In this document: positions 8,711 through 17,901 of the stretch, piece by piece
Layout: every line of letters starts with the position of its first letter
How positions within the stretch are numbered: position 1 is the stretch's first letter
Assembly (NCBI GenBank): GCA_949106495.1
Contig: CARYZD010000009.1
Coordinates: 1 to 64,000 of the forward strand
Reading direction: 5' to 3'
From: an uncultured Clostridia bacterium
GTDB taxonomy: Bacteria; Bacillota; Clostridia; TANB77; CAG-465
Length of the DNA: 64,000 nucleotides
The notes under the pieces: model-generated
What the model was told of the DNA's origin: nothing
Databases searched by the model: none
What the model saw: the letters and a program-made list of their open reading frames with translations, nothing else
Position numbers and translations under genes: made by a program

Positions 8711-8965
8711 ATGCAAGTAACAGACGTAAGAGTTAGAAAAGTAACTTCTCAAAACAGAATGAAAGCTATCGCTTCTATAACTATTGATGATGTTTTTGTT
8801 ATTCATGACATTAAAGTTATTGAAAGTGATAAAGGGCTATTTATTGCAATGCCTAGCAGAAAAACTCCAAACGGAGAATTTAAAGATATTGCTCATCCTA
8901 TCAATACTGAAACTAGAGAAATGTTACAAAATTTAATTATTGAAAAATATAATGAGGCTGAGTAA
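8711..8965 (+). CDS. spoVG: SpoVG, RNA/DNA-binding regulator
   Basis: 84 residues, the usual length, starting MQVTDVRVRKV and keeping the conserved core MKAIASITIDDVFVIHDIKVIES and the FIAMPSRKTPNGEFKDIAHPI strand pair. SpoVG is a small site-specific nucleic-acid-binding protein that affects sporulation septation, virulence and cell-wall genes. The site AAGGAAGGCGG precedes the ATG. Monocistronic: promoter at 8650 and terminator directly after. In many Firmicutes it lies next to purR/glmU; here it lies before uvrC. Confidence 0.96.
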   Translation: MQVTDVRVRKVTSQNRMKAIASITIDDVFVIHDIKVIESDKGLFIAMPSRKTPNGEFKDIAHPINTETREMLQNLIIEKYNEAE

Positions 8966-8992
8966 TTTATATAATAAATTATAATGAAAACT

Positions 8993-9022
8993 AGAGGGTT
9001 ATTTAAACATTACCCTCTTTTA
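8993..9022 (+). terminator. Terminator of spoVG
   Basis: AGAGGGT (8993-8999) pairs with ACCCTCT (9012-9018); T-rich tail. Confidence 0.75.
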
Positions 9023-9051
9023 ATATACCAATTTTTAAGGAGATGAGATAA

Positions 9052-10704
9052 GTGACAAATGAATATGTTAAAGATATAGTTTCAAAAATTCCTTTTGAAC
9101 CTGGAATCTATATGATGAAAGACGAAAAAGGAGAAATAATATATGTTGGAAAAGCTATATCTTTAAGAAAAAGAGTAAGACAATATTTTCAAAAAAATAA
9201 TAAAACAAAAAGAATAGAAAATATGGCATCTTTAGTAAGAGACATAGATTATATAGTAGTAAATAATGAAGTTGAAGCATTAAACCTTGAATGTAACTAT
9301 ATAAAAAAATTATCTCCTAAATTTAATGTATTACTTAAGGATGATAAAACTTATCCATATATAAAGGTAACAATAAAAGATAAATATCCATTAATATATG
9401 TAACAAGAAGACGTTTAGAAGATAAAGCATTATACTTTGGACCATATACTAATGTTAGTGCTATGAGAGACGCACTTCATACAATTAAAGAGATTTTTCC
9501 TTTAAAAAGATGTAAATATAATTTGGATAAGTCAAGTGTAAAAAATGCTTGTCTATACTATCATATTGGTAGATGTTTAGGACCATGTATAAATGAAGTA
9601 AGTCTTAAAGCATATAAAGAAATGATAGAACAAGTTGTATTATTTTTAGAGGGAAAAACATCAGATGTAAAAAAAATAATTGAATCTCAAATTGAGGAAT
9701 GTATTGAAAAACTTGAATTTGAAAAGGCTGCAACTTTAAAGCATAGATTAGATAGTATAGAAAAATTTAGCCAAAAACAAAATGTATCTAATTTAAATGA
9801 AGTGTGTACAGATATATGGGGATATGTATTTTTAGATGAAACATTGTATGTTCAAGTATTTAAAATTAGAGATTATAAGATTGTTCTTCATGATAATGTA
9901 AAACTTACTGAAGTATCAGAAGAGGAAATTGAAGAATCACTTGCTCAAATTTTATCAAATTATTATACAGATAATAATGATATGCCTAAAAAAGTATATA
10001 TAACTTTACCAGAAAATCAGATTGAATTAATTAACAAACTTTTTGAAAAGAGAGAAACTAAGTTACAAGTTATTTGTCCAAAACGAGGTGAAAAAGCAAA
10101 CCTAGTTAAAATGGTAGAAAACAATATTCATATCAATATAGAAGATAAGAAAAATAATGTAGTAGAAGACTTAGCATCTCTTCTTGGATTTAAAGAAGGA
10201 ATCGATTCTATAGAATGCTATGATATATCTAATCTTAGAAATGAATATATAGTTGGCTGTATGATTAGATATGAAAATGGTAAATTAAATAAGAGTATGT
10301 ATAGAAAATTTAAAATTAGAAGTACATCTACTCAAGATGACCCACAATGTATGTATGAAGTATTATCTAGAAGATTAAAACATGCAAAAGAATGGCCACT
10401 TCCAGATGTAATGTTTATTGATGGTGCAATGAATCAAGTAAATGCAGTAAAAAGAGCAATGCAAGAGGCAGGAGAACACACAAATATATATGGAATGGTT
10501 AAAAATGATAAACACAGAACTCGTGGACTTATTGACGATAATGGAAATGAGTTTGACTTAACAGATAAAAAAAATATTCTTAATTTTTTAACTTTCCTAC
10601 AAGATGAAATACATAGATTTGTTATTACATATCATAGACAGTTAAGAGATAGTGTAAAATTAAAAAATGGAAAAGTATATAAAAATGTAGAGAAAAAGAA
10701 ATAA
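9052..10704 (+). CDS. uvrC: UvrABC excinuclease subunit C, lacking the C-terminal HhH domain
   Basis: Nuclease of nucleotide excision repair that makes both incisions. GTG start with AAGGAGATG 5 bases upstream. The GIY-YIG domain opens at residue 17 (PGIYMMKDEKGEIIYVGKA), the Cys cluster region is at about 160-180, a UVR (UvrB-binding) motif at about 203-240, and the RNase-H-like 3'...5' incision domain at about 375-535 keeps YDISN, DPQCMYEVLSRR and DGAMNQ plus the histidine of DEIHRFVITYHR. The protein then ends after about 25 residues in a lysine-rich tail (550 residues against about 600 for B. subtilis and E. coli); the tandem helix-hairpin-helix domain is absent. No frameshift explains this, because the next gene starts 11 bases downstream. 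It forms an operon with the ASCH gene. Confidence 0.95.
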   Translation: MTNEYVKDIVSKIPFEPGIYMMKDEKGEIIYVGKAISLRKRVRQYFQKNNKTKRIENMASLVRDIDYIVVNNEVEALNLECNYIKKLSPKFNVLLKDDKTYPYIKVTIKDKYPLIYVTRRRLEDKALYFGPYTNVSAMRDALHTIKEIFPLKRCKYNLDKSSVKNACLYYHIGRCLGPCINEVSLKAYKEMIEQVVLFLEGKTSDVKKIIESQIEECIEKLEFEKAATLKHRLDSIEKFSQKQNVSNLNEVCTDIWGYVFLDETLYVQVFKIRDYKIVLHDNVKLTEVSEEEIEESLAQILSNYYTDNNDMPKKVYITLPENQIELINKLFEKRETKLQVICPKRGEKANLVKMVENNIHINIEDKKNNVVEDLASLLGFKEGIDSIECYDISNLRNEYIVGCMIRYENGKLNKSMYRKFKIRSTSTQDDPQCMYEVLSRRLKHAKEWPLPDVMFIDGAMNQVNAVKRAMQEAGEHTNIYGMVKNDKHRTRGLIDDNGNEFDLTDKKNILNFLTFLQDEIHRFVITYHRQLRDSVKLKNGKVYKNVEKKK

Positions 10705-10715
10705 AAGGAGATAAA

Positions 10716-11102
10716 ATGAAAGTATTAACAATAAGACAACCTTGGGCAACATTAATAATTGAAGGATATAAAAGATTTGAATTTAGAAGTTGGAAAACAA
10801 ATTTTAGAGGAGAGTTCTTAATACATGCAGGTAAAGGAATAGATAAAGAGGCAGTAGAAAGACTAAAAAAATATTTACCAGACGAACTTCCAAAAGGAAA
10901 GATACTTGGTAAAGTAACGCTTACTGATTGCATAGCAATGAATGATGAACTAGCAAATATGTTAGCAAAAGAAAATAATGATATTTACACAACACATTCA
11001 TTTTCAAGAAATTATGCATTTCAACTTGAAAATGTTCAAAAGTTTGATACTCCAATTGATGCAAAAGGACAGCTTGGTTTTTGGAATTATGATGAAATTT
11101 AG
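10716..11102 (+). CDS. ASCH-domain protein
   Basis: 128 residues beginning MKVLTIRQPWATLIIEGYK, the signature opening of ASCH (PUA-like) domains, followed by FEFRSWKTNFRGEFLIHAGK and KILGKVTLTDCI. ASCH folds bind RNA or modified nucleotides; some members cleave N4-acetylcytidine or act as ribonucleases, but the substrate cannot be inferred here. Starts 11 bases after uvrC with AAAGGAG 6 bases upstream and shares its transcript, which ends in a terminator just after the stop. Co-transcription with a repair nuclease is suggestive but not proof of a repair role. Confidence 0.85.
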   Translation: MKVLTIRQPWATLIIEGYKRFEFRSWKTNFRGEFLIHAGKGIDKEAVERLKKYLPDELPKGKILGKVTLTDCIAMNDELANMLAKENNDIYTTHSFSRNYAFQLENVQKFDTPIDAKGQLGFWNYDEI

Positions 11103-11130
11103 AAGACAGTAAAAACTGCCTTCTTTTTTT
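11103..11130 (+). terminator. Terminator of uvrC-ASCH operon
   Basis: AAGACAGT / ACTGCCTT stem (one A-C mismatch), loop AAAA, seven T's. Confidence 0.8.
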
Positions 11131-11158
11131 GTTTACATTTTTAATTGTAACAAGAATG

Positions 11159-11198
<40 letters not shown>

Positions 11199-11325
11199 AT
11201 ATTGCAATATTGTTGTAATTTGTATAAAATAAGTAGACTAAAATTACATAAATCAATTTCAAATGTATTCCGATTTATAATAAATTAATTATATAATTTT
11301 ATTATGATAATATTGGGAGGTAGAT

Positions 11326-11822
11326 ATGAAAAGAAAAAGTATATTATTTGTACTAGTTATTATGGGACTAGCTGTTACATTAACATTTAATGATTTACAG
11401 GAAAATAATGTAGATAATAACATAGGTATAGAACGTAATAGTATTCAAAATAATAAGGCGGAAGAAGAAAATGAGACAGAAATAGCAACTGATAATAATG
11501 AGTTTACATTAAAAACGATTTTATTAGCTCTTCTAGACATGAAGCACTTAATGAAGAAATAGATACAGAAAATAAAAAAGTAGCAGAACTTGAAGAAGCA
11601 TTAAAGAATTTAAAACTAGACCCAGAAAAAGTAAAAATTCAAAAAGGTGACTTAGATAAAAATGGTATAGTAAATGCAAATGATGCAGCTATTGCACTAG
11701 ATTTATATAAATATGGAAATGTATCAGATAAAGAATTACTAATTGGAGACATGGATAATAATGGAATAATTAATGCAAATGACGCAGCTCTTATTTTAGA
11801 TGTATATAAATATGGCGAATAA
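11326..11822 (+). pseudogene. Secreted dockerin-domain protein, frameshifted
   Basis: The first frame (11326-11562) encodes a signal-peptide-like N-terminus (MKRKSILFVLVIMGLAVTL) and an Asn/Glu-rich linker, then runs into a stop. From about 11502 another frame is open to the TAA at 11820-11822. It encodes a coiled segment (NEEIDTENKKVAELEEALKNL) and two type I dockerin repeats: GDLDKNGIVNANDAAIALDLYKYG and GDMDNNGIINANDAALILDVYKYG are each F-hand Ca2+ loops with D-x-D/N-x-N-G. Restoring one base, most simply in the AAAAA run at 11511-11515, joins the two into a single 165-codon gene. It is therefore a pseudogene, a phase-variable gene or a sequencing error. AGGAGG-like GGGAGG precedes the start. 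A related short dockerin protein is encoded at 34655. Confidence 0.85.
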
Positions 11823-11885
11823 ATTATTAAAAAGAAAAATATAGTTAAAACTTAAAATTATAAATTTAATTTAAATTATTAAAAA

Positions 11886-11934
11886 ATGAAGATTAATGTT
11901 AACCTTCCTCAAAACATTAATCTTCATAATTTTT
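11886..11934. terminator. Bidirectional terminator
   Basis: Perfect 15-bp stem (11886-11900 / 11913-11927), 12-nt loop, A-run on the left and T-run on the right. It contains the stop codon of the minus-strand glycosylase gene. Confidence 0.88.
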
Positions 11935-12411
11935 TTCTATTTTTTCTCTCCAAATTTTAGTTAAATCATCTAGCGAAAACTTAGCATTAGCTGGGCTAGA
12001 AGATGGAAGACATATTACAGGAACAGTAATTTTATCTTTAAAATACTTTATAAATAGATTATATGATGTATTGCCATTGCAAAATATAATTTCAATATTG
12101 GTTTTAGTTATTAAGTCTTCAATATCATTTGGAATAGCATTTTTAATGCTTGAATCACTAGAGCCAGTTATTTCACAAGTTTTTATTACGTCCCATAATG
12201 CAATGTTATTTTTAAGTAAAAATTCTTTTTTCTTTTCTATATTATTATTTATTTTTTCATTATAGATATTTTCAAGTATTTTCCAAAATCTATTTTGTGG
12301 GTGTCCATAATAAAAGTTAATTTCTCTAGATTTAACTGATGGAAAACTACCAAGAATTAATATATTACTATTGTTATCAAAGACTGGTTTAAAGGGATGA
12401 ACTATGTTCAT
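11917..12411 (-). CDS. DNA-deoxyinosine/uracil glycosylase family protein (UDG superfamily, HDG type)
   Basis: 164 residues. The N-terminal motif ILGSFPSVKSREINFYYGHPQNRFW (about 19-43) is the hallmark of the hypoxanthine-DNA glycosylase branch (family 6) of the uracil-DNA glycosylase superfamily, with the active-site strand ILGSFPS and the YGHPQNRFW loop. ALWDVIKTC lies near 71, and the second motif is IIFCNGNTSYNLF followed by LPSSSPAN (about 137-144), the DNA-intercalation loop. Members remove deaminated adenine (hypoxanthine) or uracil from DNA as the first step of base excision repair. Single gene with AGGAGG before the start; its 3' end lies in the bidirectional terminator. Confidence 0.88.
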   Translation of the reverse strand: MNIVHPFKPVFDNNSNILILGSFPSVKSREINFYYGHPQNRFWKILENIYNEKINNNIEKKKEFLLKNNIALWDVIKTCEITGSSDSSIKNAIPNDIEDLITKTNIEIIFCNGNTSYNLFIKYFKDKITVPVICLPSSSPANAKFSLDDLTKIWREKIEKNYED

Positions 12412-12534
12412 AATTTGCCTCCTAAATTGTTATATAAAGTATATCACATATAATCAAGTATATAATTTATTGTATAATTTTTATATTTATGGTAACATTT
12501 TATTATGGTAATTAATATATATTGGAGGTAATAT

Positions 12535-13491
12535 ATGAGTGAAGAAATTAAGAAAATAGAAAATATGGATGGATTTAAGGATATGAGAATTGTAGATAAT
12601 TTTTATCAAACATCAAGTTTCTTTCCAATGCCAACAACAGAAATTGGAACATTAGATGAAAATGGAAATACAAATTTAGGTTCTTATTCTTTGTGTTTTC
12701 CATATTATATTGCAGGTAAAGAGTATTATGCAATGATGCTAAATTGTAGAAATAGTTCTAATACATGTAAAAATATATTAAGAACAGGTAAATGTAGTAT
12801 TAATTTCATAGTACATGATAGAAAATATTTTAAAGAGGCAGTAAGACTTGGATATCCAGGAGATACAACAGAAGAAAAAATGAAAAATTGTATATATACT
12901 TTAGTAGATGGTAAAAGAGCAAGAGAAAATCCTAATGAAAACTTTCCTAAAGTAGTTAAAGAATCATATCAAGTATTTGAATGTACATGGGTAAAAGAAT
13001 TAGACAATGCACAAGATGATAAAGTTCAAGATGAATATTTGCCACCATATCATGATTTCAATGGAATAACAAGTCAACATGGAGCACATTTTATATTAAA
13101 AATAGATAACATTCTTATGAAGGATAAATATTATAATGCAATTATTAATGGTGTAACAGCGTCAAATTTCCCACCAGTTCCAGTAGATTATGGTTATAGA
13201 GATAGTAAGAATTTTTGGTATACTAAATTTAAAAGACCAATAGCAGAACCAATTCCTAAAGATAAAGGATTAGGATTAGATACAGTAAAATATGCAGCTT
13301 CAAGAATTGATCCAGAGGTTAAATTTACAGATGAGGCATGTAAGAGAATGATTAAAGTACCAAGACCATTTTTAAACGCAGCGTTAAAAGGATGTGTAGC
13401 TTGGGCAAAAGAAAATAATATTTCATTAATTACAGAAAAAGAGATGGATATAATAAATGATAAAAGGAGTAAAGAAAAGCAAGGGAAGTAA
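12535..13491 (+). CDS. Flavin reductase-like / FMN-binding split-barrel protein
   Basis: 318 residues. The N-terminal 200 residues have the look of the flavin-reductase split barrel: a strand run MRIVDNFYQTSSFFPMPTTEIGTLDENGNTNLGSYSLCFP, then MMLNCRNSSNTCKNILRTGKCSINFI, where small polar residues would hold FMN phosphate. The C-terminal 100 residues (ASRIDPEVKFTDEACKRMIKVPRPFLNAALKGCVAWAKENNI) may be an added helical domain. No transmembrane segment or signal. GGAGG lies 6 bases before the ATG. Substrate and partner unknown; the assignment rests on overall pattern, not a catalytic motif. Monocistronic by spacing. Confidence 0.5.
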   Translation: MSEEIKKIENMDGFKDMRIVDNFYQTSSFFPMPTTEIGTLDENGNTNLGSYSLCFPYYIAGKEYYAMMLNCRNSSNTCKNILRTGKCSINFIVHDRKYFKEAVRLGYPGDTTEEKMKNCIYTLVDGKRARENPNENFPKVVKESYQVFECTWVKELDNAQDDKVQDEYLPPYHDFNGITSQHGAHFILKIDNILMKDKYYNAIINGVTASNFPPVPVDYGYRDSKNFWYTKFKRPIAEPIPKDKGLGLDTVKYAASRIDPEVKFTDEACKRMIKVPRPFLNAALKGCVAWAKENNISLITEKEMDIINDKRSKEKQGK

Positions 13492-13545
13492 AAACAATAT
13501 TACAAAAATATTACTAAAAAAAGTATACTAAAATATATATTTTAG

Positions 13546-13574
13546 TTGATAATTCAAGAAAAATGTAGTAAAAT
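13546..13574 (+). promoter_or_regulatory. Sigma-A promoter of the HD-domain operon
   Basis: TTGATA at 13546-13551, 17-bp spacer, TAAAAT at 13569-13574. Confidence 0.65.
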
Positions 13575-13594
13575 AACCAAGAAAGGTGATTTTT

Positions 13595-14638
13595 ATGATT
13601 GGAATTACAAAAAGTGAATTTGAAAATTCTCTTTTTAGACAAGATGTTGTAGAGTACTATCTAAATATGTCTAAAGAAGATATTGAATATAAGTTTGGTG
13701 ATATTGTAACAGATATGATTGGGTTTAATCAAAACAATCCACATCAATGTTATGATTTATTTGAACATACATTAAGAACAGTAATAGATATACCAACAGG
13801 TGAACTTTCAGATGAAGAGATAAAATTACTAAAGATTGCTGCTTTTTTACATGACGTTGCAAAACCTAGAGTTGGACAAGAAATAAATGGAAGAGTATCA
13901 TATGTGAATAATGAAATTGAATCTTCAAACATGGCAAGACAATTTTTAGCAGAACTTGGGTATAGTAATGAAGAAATAAATAAAATATGTTTTTTTATAA
14001 CACATATAAACGACTTTTTATATTATAAAGATGAAGTACCATACTATTATGAACATCATGTATATATAAAGAAAATTTCAGCATTAACAATTGCAGAAAG
14101 AATGCTTGAAAATGAATATAATTTTTCTTTAGCGGGATTAAATGATATGCAAATCAAAGCTGTTTGTTATTCATTAGTTAGAAATGAAGAATGGCCATTG
14201 TATGAAGATGAGAAGGGTAATGAAGTAAAAGTTTTACCAGTAGATATGCAAGATGTAAAGTGTAGACTAGTTGATTTAAAAAATGAATTTACACCTACTT
14301 TAAAAGATTATAAGATGTTATTAAAATTAAGCATTGCAAATTATAAAGCTCAAGCTAAAAGAACATATCAAAGAGGAAAATTAATTGCTACACGTGCTGA
14401 AAAAGTAAGAGTAGCTGCAATAATTGAAGCAATACTTCCAGAAGCATTTAGAGTGTTTGAAGAATCAATGAATAAGTATCAATCAGATGGAGTATTAACT
14501 CAGGAATTAATTGATGCTACAAATGAATATAATGAACTTATTGCAATGAATCAAATTGAGCAAATGAGAGAAGATAATGCTAAAAACTTAATGAATAAAT
14601 TTAACGATATGAAAATTCGTTTAACAATGAAATCATAG
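13595..14638 (+). CDS. HD-domain phosphohydrolase related to the CCA-adding enzyme HD module
   Basis: 347 residues from the ATG at 13595; the upstream in-frame GTG at 13586 is part of the AAAGGTG ribosome site. The N-terminal half carries an HD metal site: H in NNPHQCYDLFEHTLRT, the HD pair in AAFLHDVAKPR and a later H in FFITHIND. This arrangement resembles the HD domain of bacterial tRNA nucleotidyltransferases and related phosphodiesterases, but no nucleotidyltransferase head is present. The C-terminal third is helical and charged. Likely a metal-dependent phosphatase or phosphodiesterase; substrate unknown. First gene of a two-gene operon with 14649. Confidence 0.75.
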   Translation: MIGITKSEFENSLFRQDVVEYYLNMSKEDIEYKFGDIVTDMIGFNQNNPHQCYDLFEHTLRTVIDIPTGELSDEEIKLLKIAAFLHDVAKPRVGQEINGRVSYVNNEIESSNMARQFLAELGYSNEEINKICFFITHINDFLYYKDEVPYYYEHHVYIKKISALTIAERMLENEYNFSLAGLNDMQIKAVCYSLVRNEEWPLYEDEKGNEVKVLPVDMQDVKCRLVDLKNEFTPTLKDYKMLLKLSIANYKAQAKRTYQRGKLIATRAEKVRVAAIIEAILPEAFRVFEESMNKYQSDGVLTQELIDATNEYNELIAMNQIEQMREDNAKNLMNKFNDMKIRLTMKS

Positions 14639-14648
14639 GAGGTAAATT

Positions 14649-15050
14649 ATGCAAGAACAATATTATAACTTACCTATGGTAAGAGAAAACTTTGTATCAA
14701 GAAATTTAAAAAAATTATTTCAAGGTTTCTTTAATATAAAAAGAAAAAAGAGAGACCAAAAAAGAGCTAGTATTCTTGCTCAAAGAGCTAAAATGAATAA
14801 ATATAATTCAGAAACTGTTACTGTATCAGGTATTCATCAAAAAGTAGATATATATGAATTTCAGGCAATGTATAGAAGAGGAGAAATATCTATCGAGAAT
14901 ATGAATGAAGACCAAAAATATGCTTTAATTAAGCTTTTTGAAATGCAAAATGAAAGATTAAGGGAGAGTATACAAGAACATAAGAAAAATACAGAAGCAT
15001 ATAATATGGAAGTTCAAAGATTAAAAAGAGAATTAGATATAATAGGATAA
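14649..15050 (+). CDS. Conserved-looking hypothetical protein with coiled-coil C-terminus
   Basis: 133 residues, not recognised. The N-terminus is very basic (KKLFQGFFNIKRKKRDQKRASILAQRAK), the middle has DIYEFQAMYRRGEISIENM, and the last 45 residues (KLFEMQNERLRESIQEHKKNTEAYNMEVQRLKRELDIIG) are predicted coiled coil. It starts 10 bases after the HD gene with AGGAGG and ends at a terminator, so it should be co-expressed with the HD protein. The basic head could bind nucleic acid; that is inference. Confidence 0.75.
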   Translation: MQEQYYNLPMVRENFVSRNLKKLFQGFFNIKRKKRDQKRASILAQRAKMNKYNSETVTVSGIHQKVDIYEFQAMYRRGEISIENMNEDQKYALIKLFEMQNERLRESIQEHKKNTEAYNMEVQRLKRELDIIG

Positions 15051-15051
15051 A

Positions 15052-15084
15052 ATAAAGACTACATCATTTTGATGTAGCCTTTAT
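15052..15084. terminator. Bidirectional terminator
   Basis: 15-bp stem with one mismatch (15052-15066 / 15070-15084), TTT loop, between the convergent hypothetical gene and the amidotransferase pseudogene. Confidence 0.8.
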
Positions 15085-15087
15085 CAT

Positions 15088-15819
15088 TTAAAGGATAAAA
15101 TTAATAAAACTATTTGTTTTACATGCATCAACAAATGCATCAAACAATTTCTTACCATTTTCGTCTATGTTCTTTTCTGGATGCCATTGAACACCAATAT
15201 TAAATAGTTCATCTTTTTTCTCAATAGCTTCAATAACATCGCCACATTTGGCACAAACTTTATAATCTCCACTATTAGAAGCTGCATATCCGTGATAACT
15301 ATTTACTGTTATTTTTTCGCATTTAATAATACTATATAATTTAGAGTTTTTATTTAATGTTACATCATGCACATAATCTGATTGTAATTCTTCATGATTA
15401 TCAAAATTATAAAAATTGTGATTTTCTACTTTAATATTTTTGTTATCATTATTGTAAAGAGTCATTAACTGCATACCCATACATATACCAAGTAGAGGAA
15501 TATGAGTATCATTTACATATTTGCATATGTATCTATCGTAGTTAAAAATTCTTACTCCACCTGGAATTATTATTCCATCACACATATTTATTTGTGTATT
15601 TAGAATTTCTTTATCTTCTTCTAAAAGTTCAGGTTCTCTAGTATTATATATCATATTTTTTGTTGGTAGAATTATGATAGGAATACCACCACTTTGTAAT
15701 ACTGCTGTTCTTATATTATCTTGAATTCCGTATTACATTTCCCTTAAATTCATCTTCAACCCAAGGTCTTGCTATTATACCTATAATTGGTTTTACTTTG
15801 TTAGTTTTTTTGTTTTCAT
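15088..15819 (-). pseudogene. PuuD-like gamma-glutamyl hydrolase (peptidase C26), broken N-terminus
   Basis: An open 188-codon stretch encodes the C-terminal three quarters of a class I glutamine-amidotransferase fold with the Cys nucleophile in LGICMGMQ and the His/Glu of QWHPE. The missing N-terminus is present upstream but out of frame: a segment reading KPIIGIIARPWVEDEFKGN (about 15735-15800) matches the start of the intact paralogue at 18483, and a one-base shift near 15727-15735 separates it from GIQDNIRTAVLQSGGIPIIILP. A second shift lies near a 7-A run just after a well-placed ATG (15819) with GGAGG upstream. Two frame breaks make it very probably a decayed copy. Intact relatives hydrolyse gamma-glutamyl-GABA or similar compounds. 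Confidence 0.8.
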
Positions 15820-16128
15820 TTTTTCTTATCTTTAGATACCTCCAATAAATTTATTTTGGTAAAAATACTTTTACATATTTTTTATTATAGCACTCTATTT
15901 GATTTATGTCGACTAATATATACTGATAAATAAAGTAAATATTATATATTATTTTATATATTTTTGTAGTTTAAATATTTATATAGAGAATGTGATATAA
16001 TATAATAAGTAGAATATTATGAATTATACGACTAAATAAATATTACTTGATATTTAGTTATTAGAGTGGTAAAATATGTTAGCAAATTAAATTATTTAAC
16101 TAAAAAATTAATATAAGGAGGAGATAGA
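15820..16128 (+). promoter_or_regulatory. Intergenic region with promoter of pepF
   Basis: No gene seen. An extended -10 (TGA TATAAT) lies at 15993-16001. The 5' leader of about 120 bases contains a possible hairpin around ACTAAATAAATATT...GATATTTAGTT (16030-16062). No T-box or riboswitch signature was recognised. Confidence 0.45.
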
Positions 16129-17892
16129 ATGAGAAGAGAAGAAATTGATGAAAAATTTAAATGGGACTTGAGTAAAATTTATCCTAGTATGGAAGAATAT
16201 AATAAGGATTTTAATATAGTTAAAAATGAAATACCAAAGCTTGAAGAATATAAAGGTAAATTTTTAGATTCAGTAGAAATTTTCCTAGAATTTATGGAAA
16301 TTTATGAAAAAGTATCAAGAAAATTATCTAAGCTTTCTATGTATTCACATTTAGCAGTAGATGTTGAACCAGGAAATGAAGAAATTCAAACATTAGAGGC
16401 AAATATTAGTGGACTTTCAAATGAATATAGCAATAGTATAGTATTTATGGAATTAGAAATTGGAAAAAATGAAGAAAAGGCAAAGAAAATTTTGGAAGAT
16501 GAAAGATGTAAAAAATATACTAATATGATTAATTCAATACTTAGATATAATCCACATAGACTTAGTGATGAAACAGAGGAAGTAATAAATATGGCTGGAA
16601 ATGCAATGACAGCGTATAACACATATAAATCAATTAAACTTGAATATGAACCAGTAATAATTGATGGAAAAGAGTATTTTTTGAATGATGAAACATTAAG
16701 AGAATTCTTAAAAAATCCAGATGAGAATGTTAGAAAACAAGCATATGAAAAGGTATATAAAGAATATAAAAAATTTTCTAATATTTTTGCTAGTACATTA
16801 GAAGGGGCAATGAAGGAAGATGTATTTTTTTCTAAAGTTAGAAAATTTAATTCACCACTAGAAGCCTCTGTTTTTGATGATGAGGTAAAACCTGAATTAT
16901 TTAATAAAATTTTAAAAATGGCAAATGAAACTTATCATAAATATTTTTTAGAATATTTAGATATAATGAGAGAAGTTTTAGGAAAGGAAAATTTATATAG
17001 TTATGATTTAAGATTACCTCTTGTTAAAGAGTCAAATTCTAAATATACTTTAGATGATGCTTTTGAGCTTATATTTAAAGCAGTTGAAAATCTTGGAGAA
17101 GATTATAGGAAAATAATAGAGAAGGCAAGAGATGAAAGATGGATAGATTATTTACCACATGAAAATAAAAGACTTGGTGCATATTCTTCAGGCTGTTATG
17201 ATACAAATCCATATATACTTACAAGTTTTACACAAGATATTGAATCAGTATTTACACTTATACATGAACTGGGACATTCTGCACATTCATATTTGTCTAA
17301 TAATAATCAAGAATATATAAATAGTGATTATAGAATATTTGTTGCAGAAGTTGCATCTACCGTTAATGAAAATCTACTATTAAACTTATTAATACATAAT
17401 GCAAAAACAAAAGAAGAAAAGCAATTTTTATTATATAAAAAAATAGATGAATTTCAAGGAACATGTTATCGTCAACCATTTTTTGCAGAATATGAAAATG
17501 TTCTTCATGAAAAAGCCGCAAATAATGAAGGATTATCAGCTAAAACTCTAACAGATATTTACGATGACTTAAGTGAAAAATACTATGGTGGAAAAGTTAA
17601 GTTACATGAATATAGTAAATATTCTTGTTTTGGTATACCACATTTTTATTACAATTATTATGTGTATAAATATACAATAGGAAATTGTGTTGCATCAGTT
17701 ATTGCAAAAAGAATATATAATGGAGATAAAGAACAAATAGAGAAATATTTAAATTTCTTAAAATCTGGTTCTTCAAAATCTCCAGTAGAATTATTAACAC
17801 TTGCTGGTGTAAATCCATTAGAAGATAATTTATATAAAGAAGCTTTTGAAGGATTTAAACAAGATTTAGAAGAGTTTAAAAAAGTAATTTAA
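16129..17892 (+). CDS. pepF: Oligoendopeptidase F (M3 family metallopeptidase)
   Basis: Cytoplasmic zinc metallopeptidase that cleaves oligopeptides of about 7-17 residues. 587 residues, family length. Residues 1-180 form the helical N-terminal M3B domain; the catalytic HELGH is at 379-383 within FTLIHELGHSAHSY, with the third zinc ligand Glu in VAEVASTVNENLL (about 408). The C-terminal signature region GTCYRQPFFAEYENVLHE and PHFYYNYYVYKYTIG is intact. No signal peptide. AAGGAGGAG lies before the ATG. Single gene with a strong terminator; flanked by the two amidotransferase paralogues on the opposite strand. Confidence 0.96.
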   Translation: MRREEIDEKFKWDLSKIYPSMEEYNKDFNIVKNEIPKLEEYKGKFLDSVEIFLEFMEIYEKVSRKLSKLSMYSHLAVDVEPGNEEIQTLEANISGLSNEYSNSIVFMELEIGKNEEKAKKILEDERCKKYTNMINSILRYNPHRLSDETEEVINMAGNAMTAYNTYKSIKLEYEPVIIDGKEYFLNDETLREFLKNPDENVRKQAYEKVYKEYKKFSNIFASTLEGAMKEDVFFSKVRKFNSPLEASVFDDEVKPELFNKILKMANETYHKYFLEYLDIMREVLGKENLYSYDLRLPLVKESNSKYTLDDAFELIFKAVENLGEDYRKIIEKARDERWIDYLPHENKRLGAYSSGCYDTNPYILTSFTQDIESVFTLIHELGHSAHSYLSNNNQEYINSDYRIFVAEVASTVNENLLLNLLIHNAKTKEEKQFLLYKKIDEFQGTCYRQPFFAEYENVLHEKAANNEGLSAKTLTDIYDDLSEKYYGGKVKLHEYSKYSCFGIPHFYYNYYVYKYTIGNCVASVIAKRIYNGDKEQIEKYLNFLKSGSSKSPVELLTLAGVNPLEDNLYKEAFEGFKQDLEEFKKVI

Positions 17893-17901
17893 TAATAAAT
17901 G

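Noticed and set aside
16010..16128. T-box riboswitch upstream of pepF (AGAGTGGTAAA)
   Set aside because: Resembles AGGGTGG only superficially; no specifier loop or antiterminator/terminator pair, and pepF is not an expected target.
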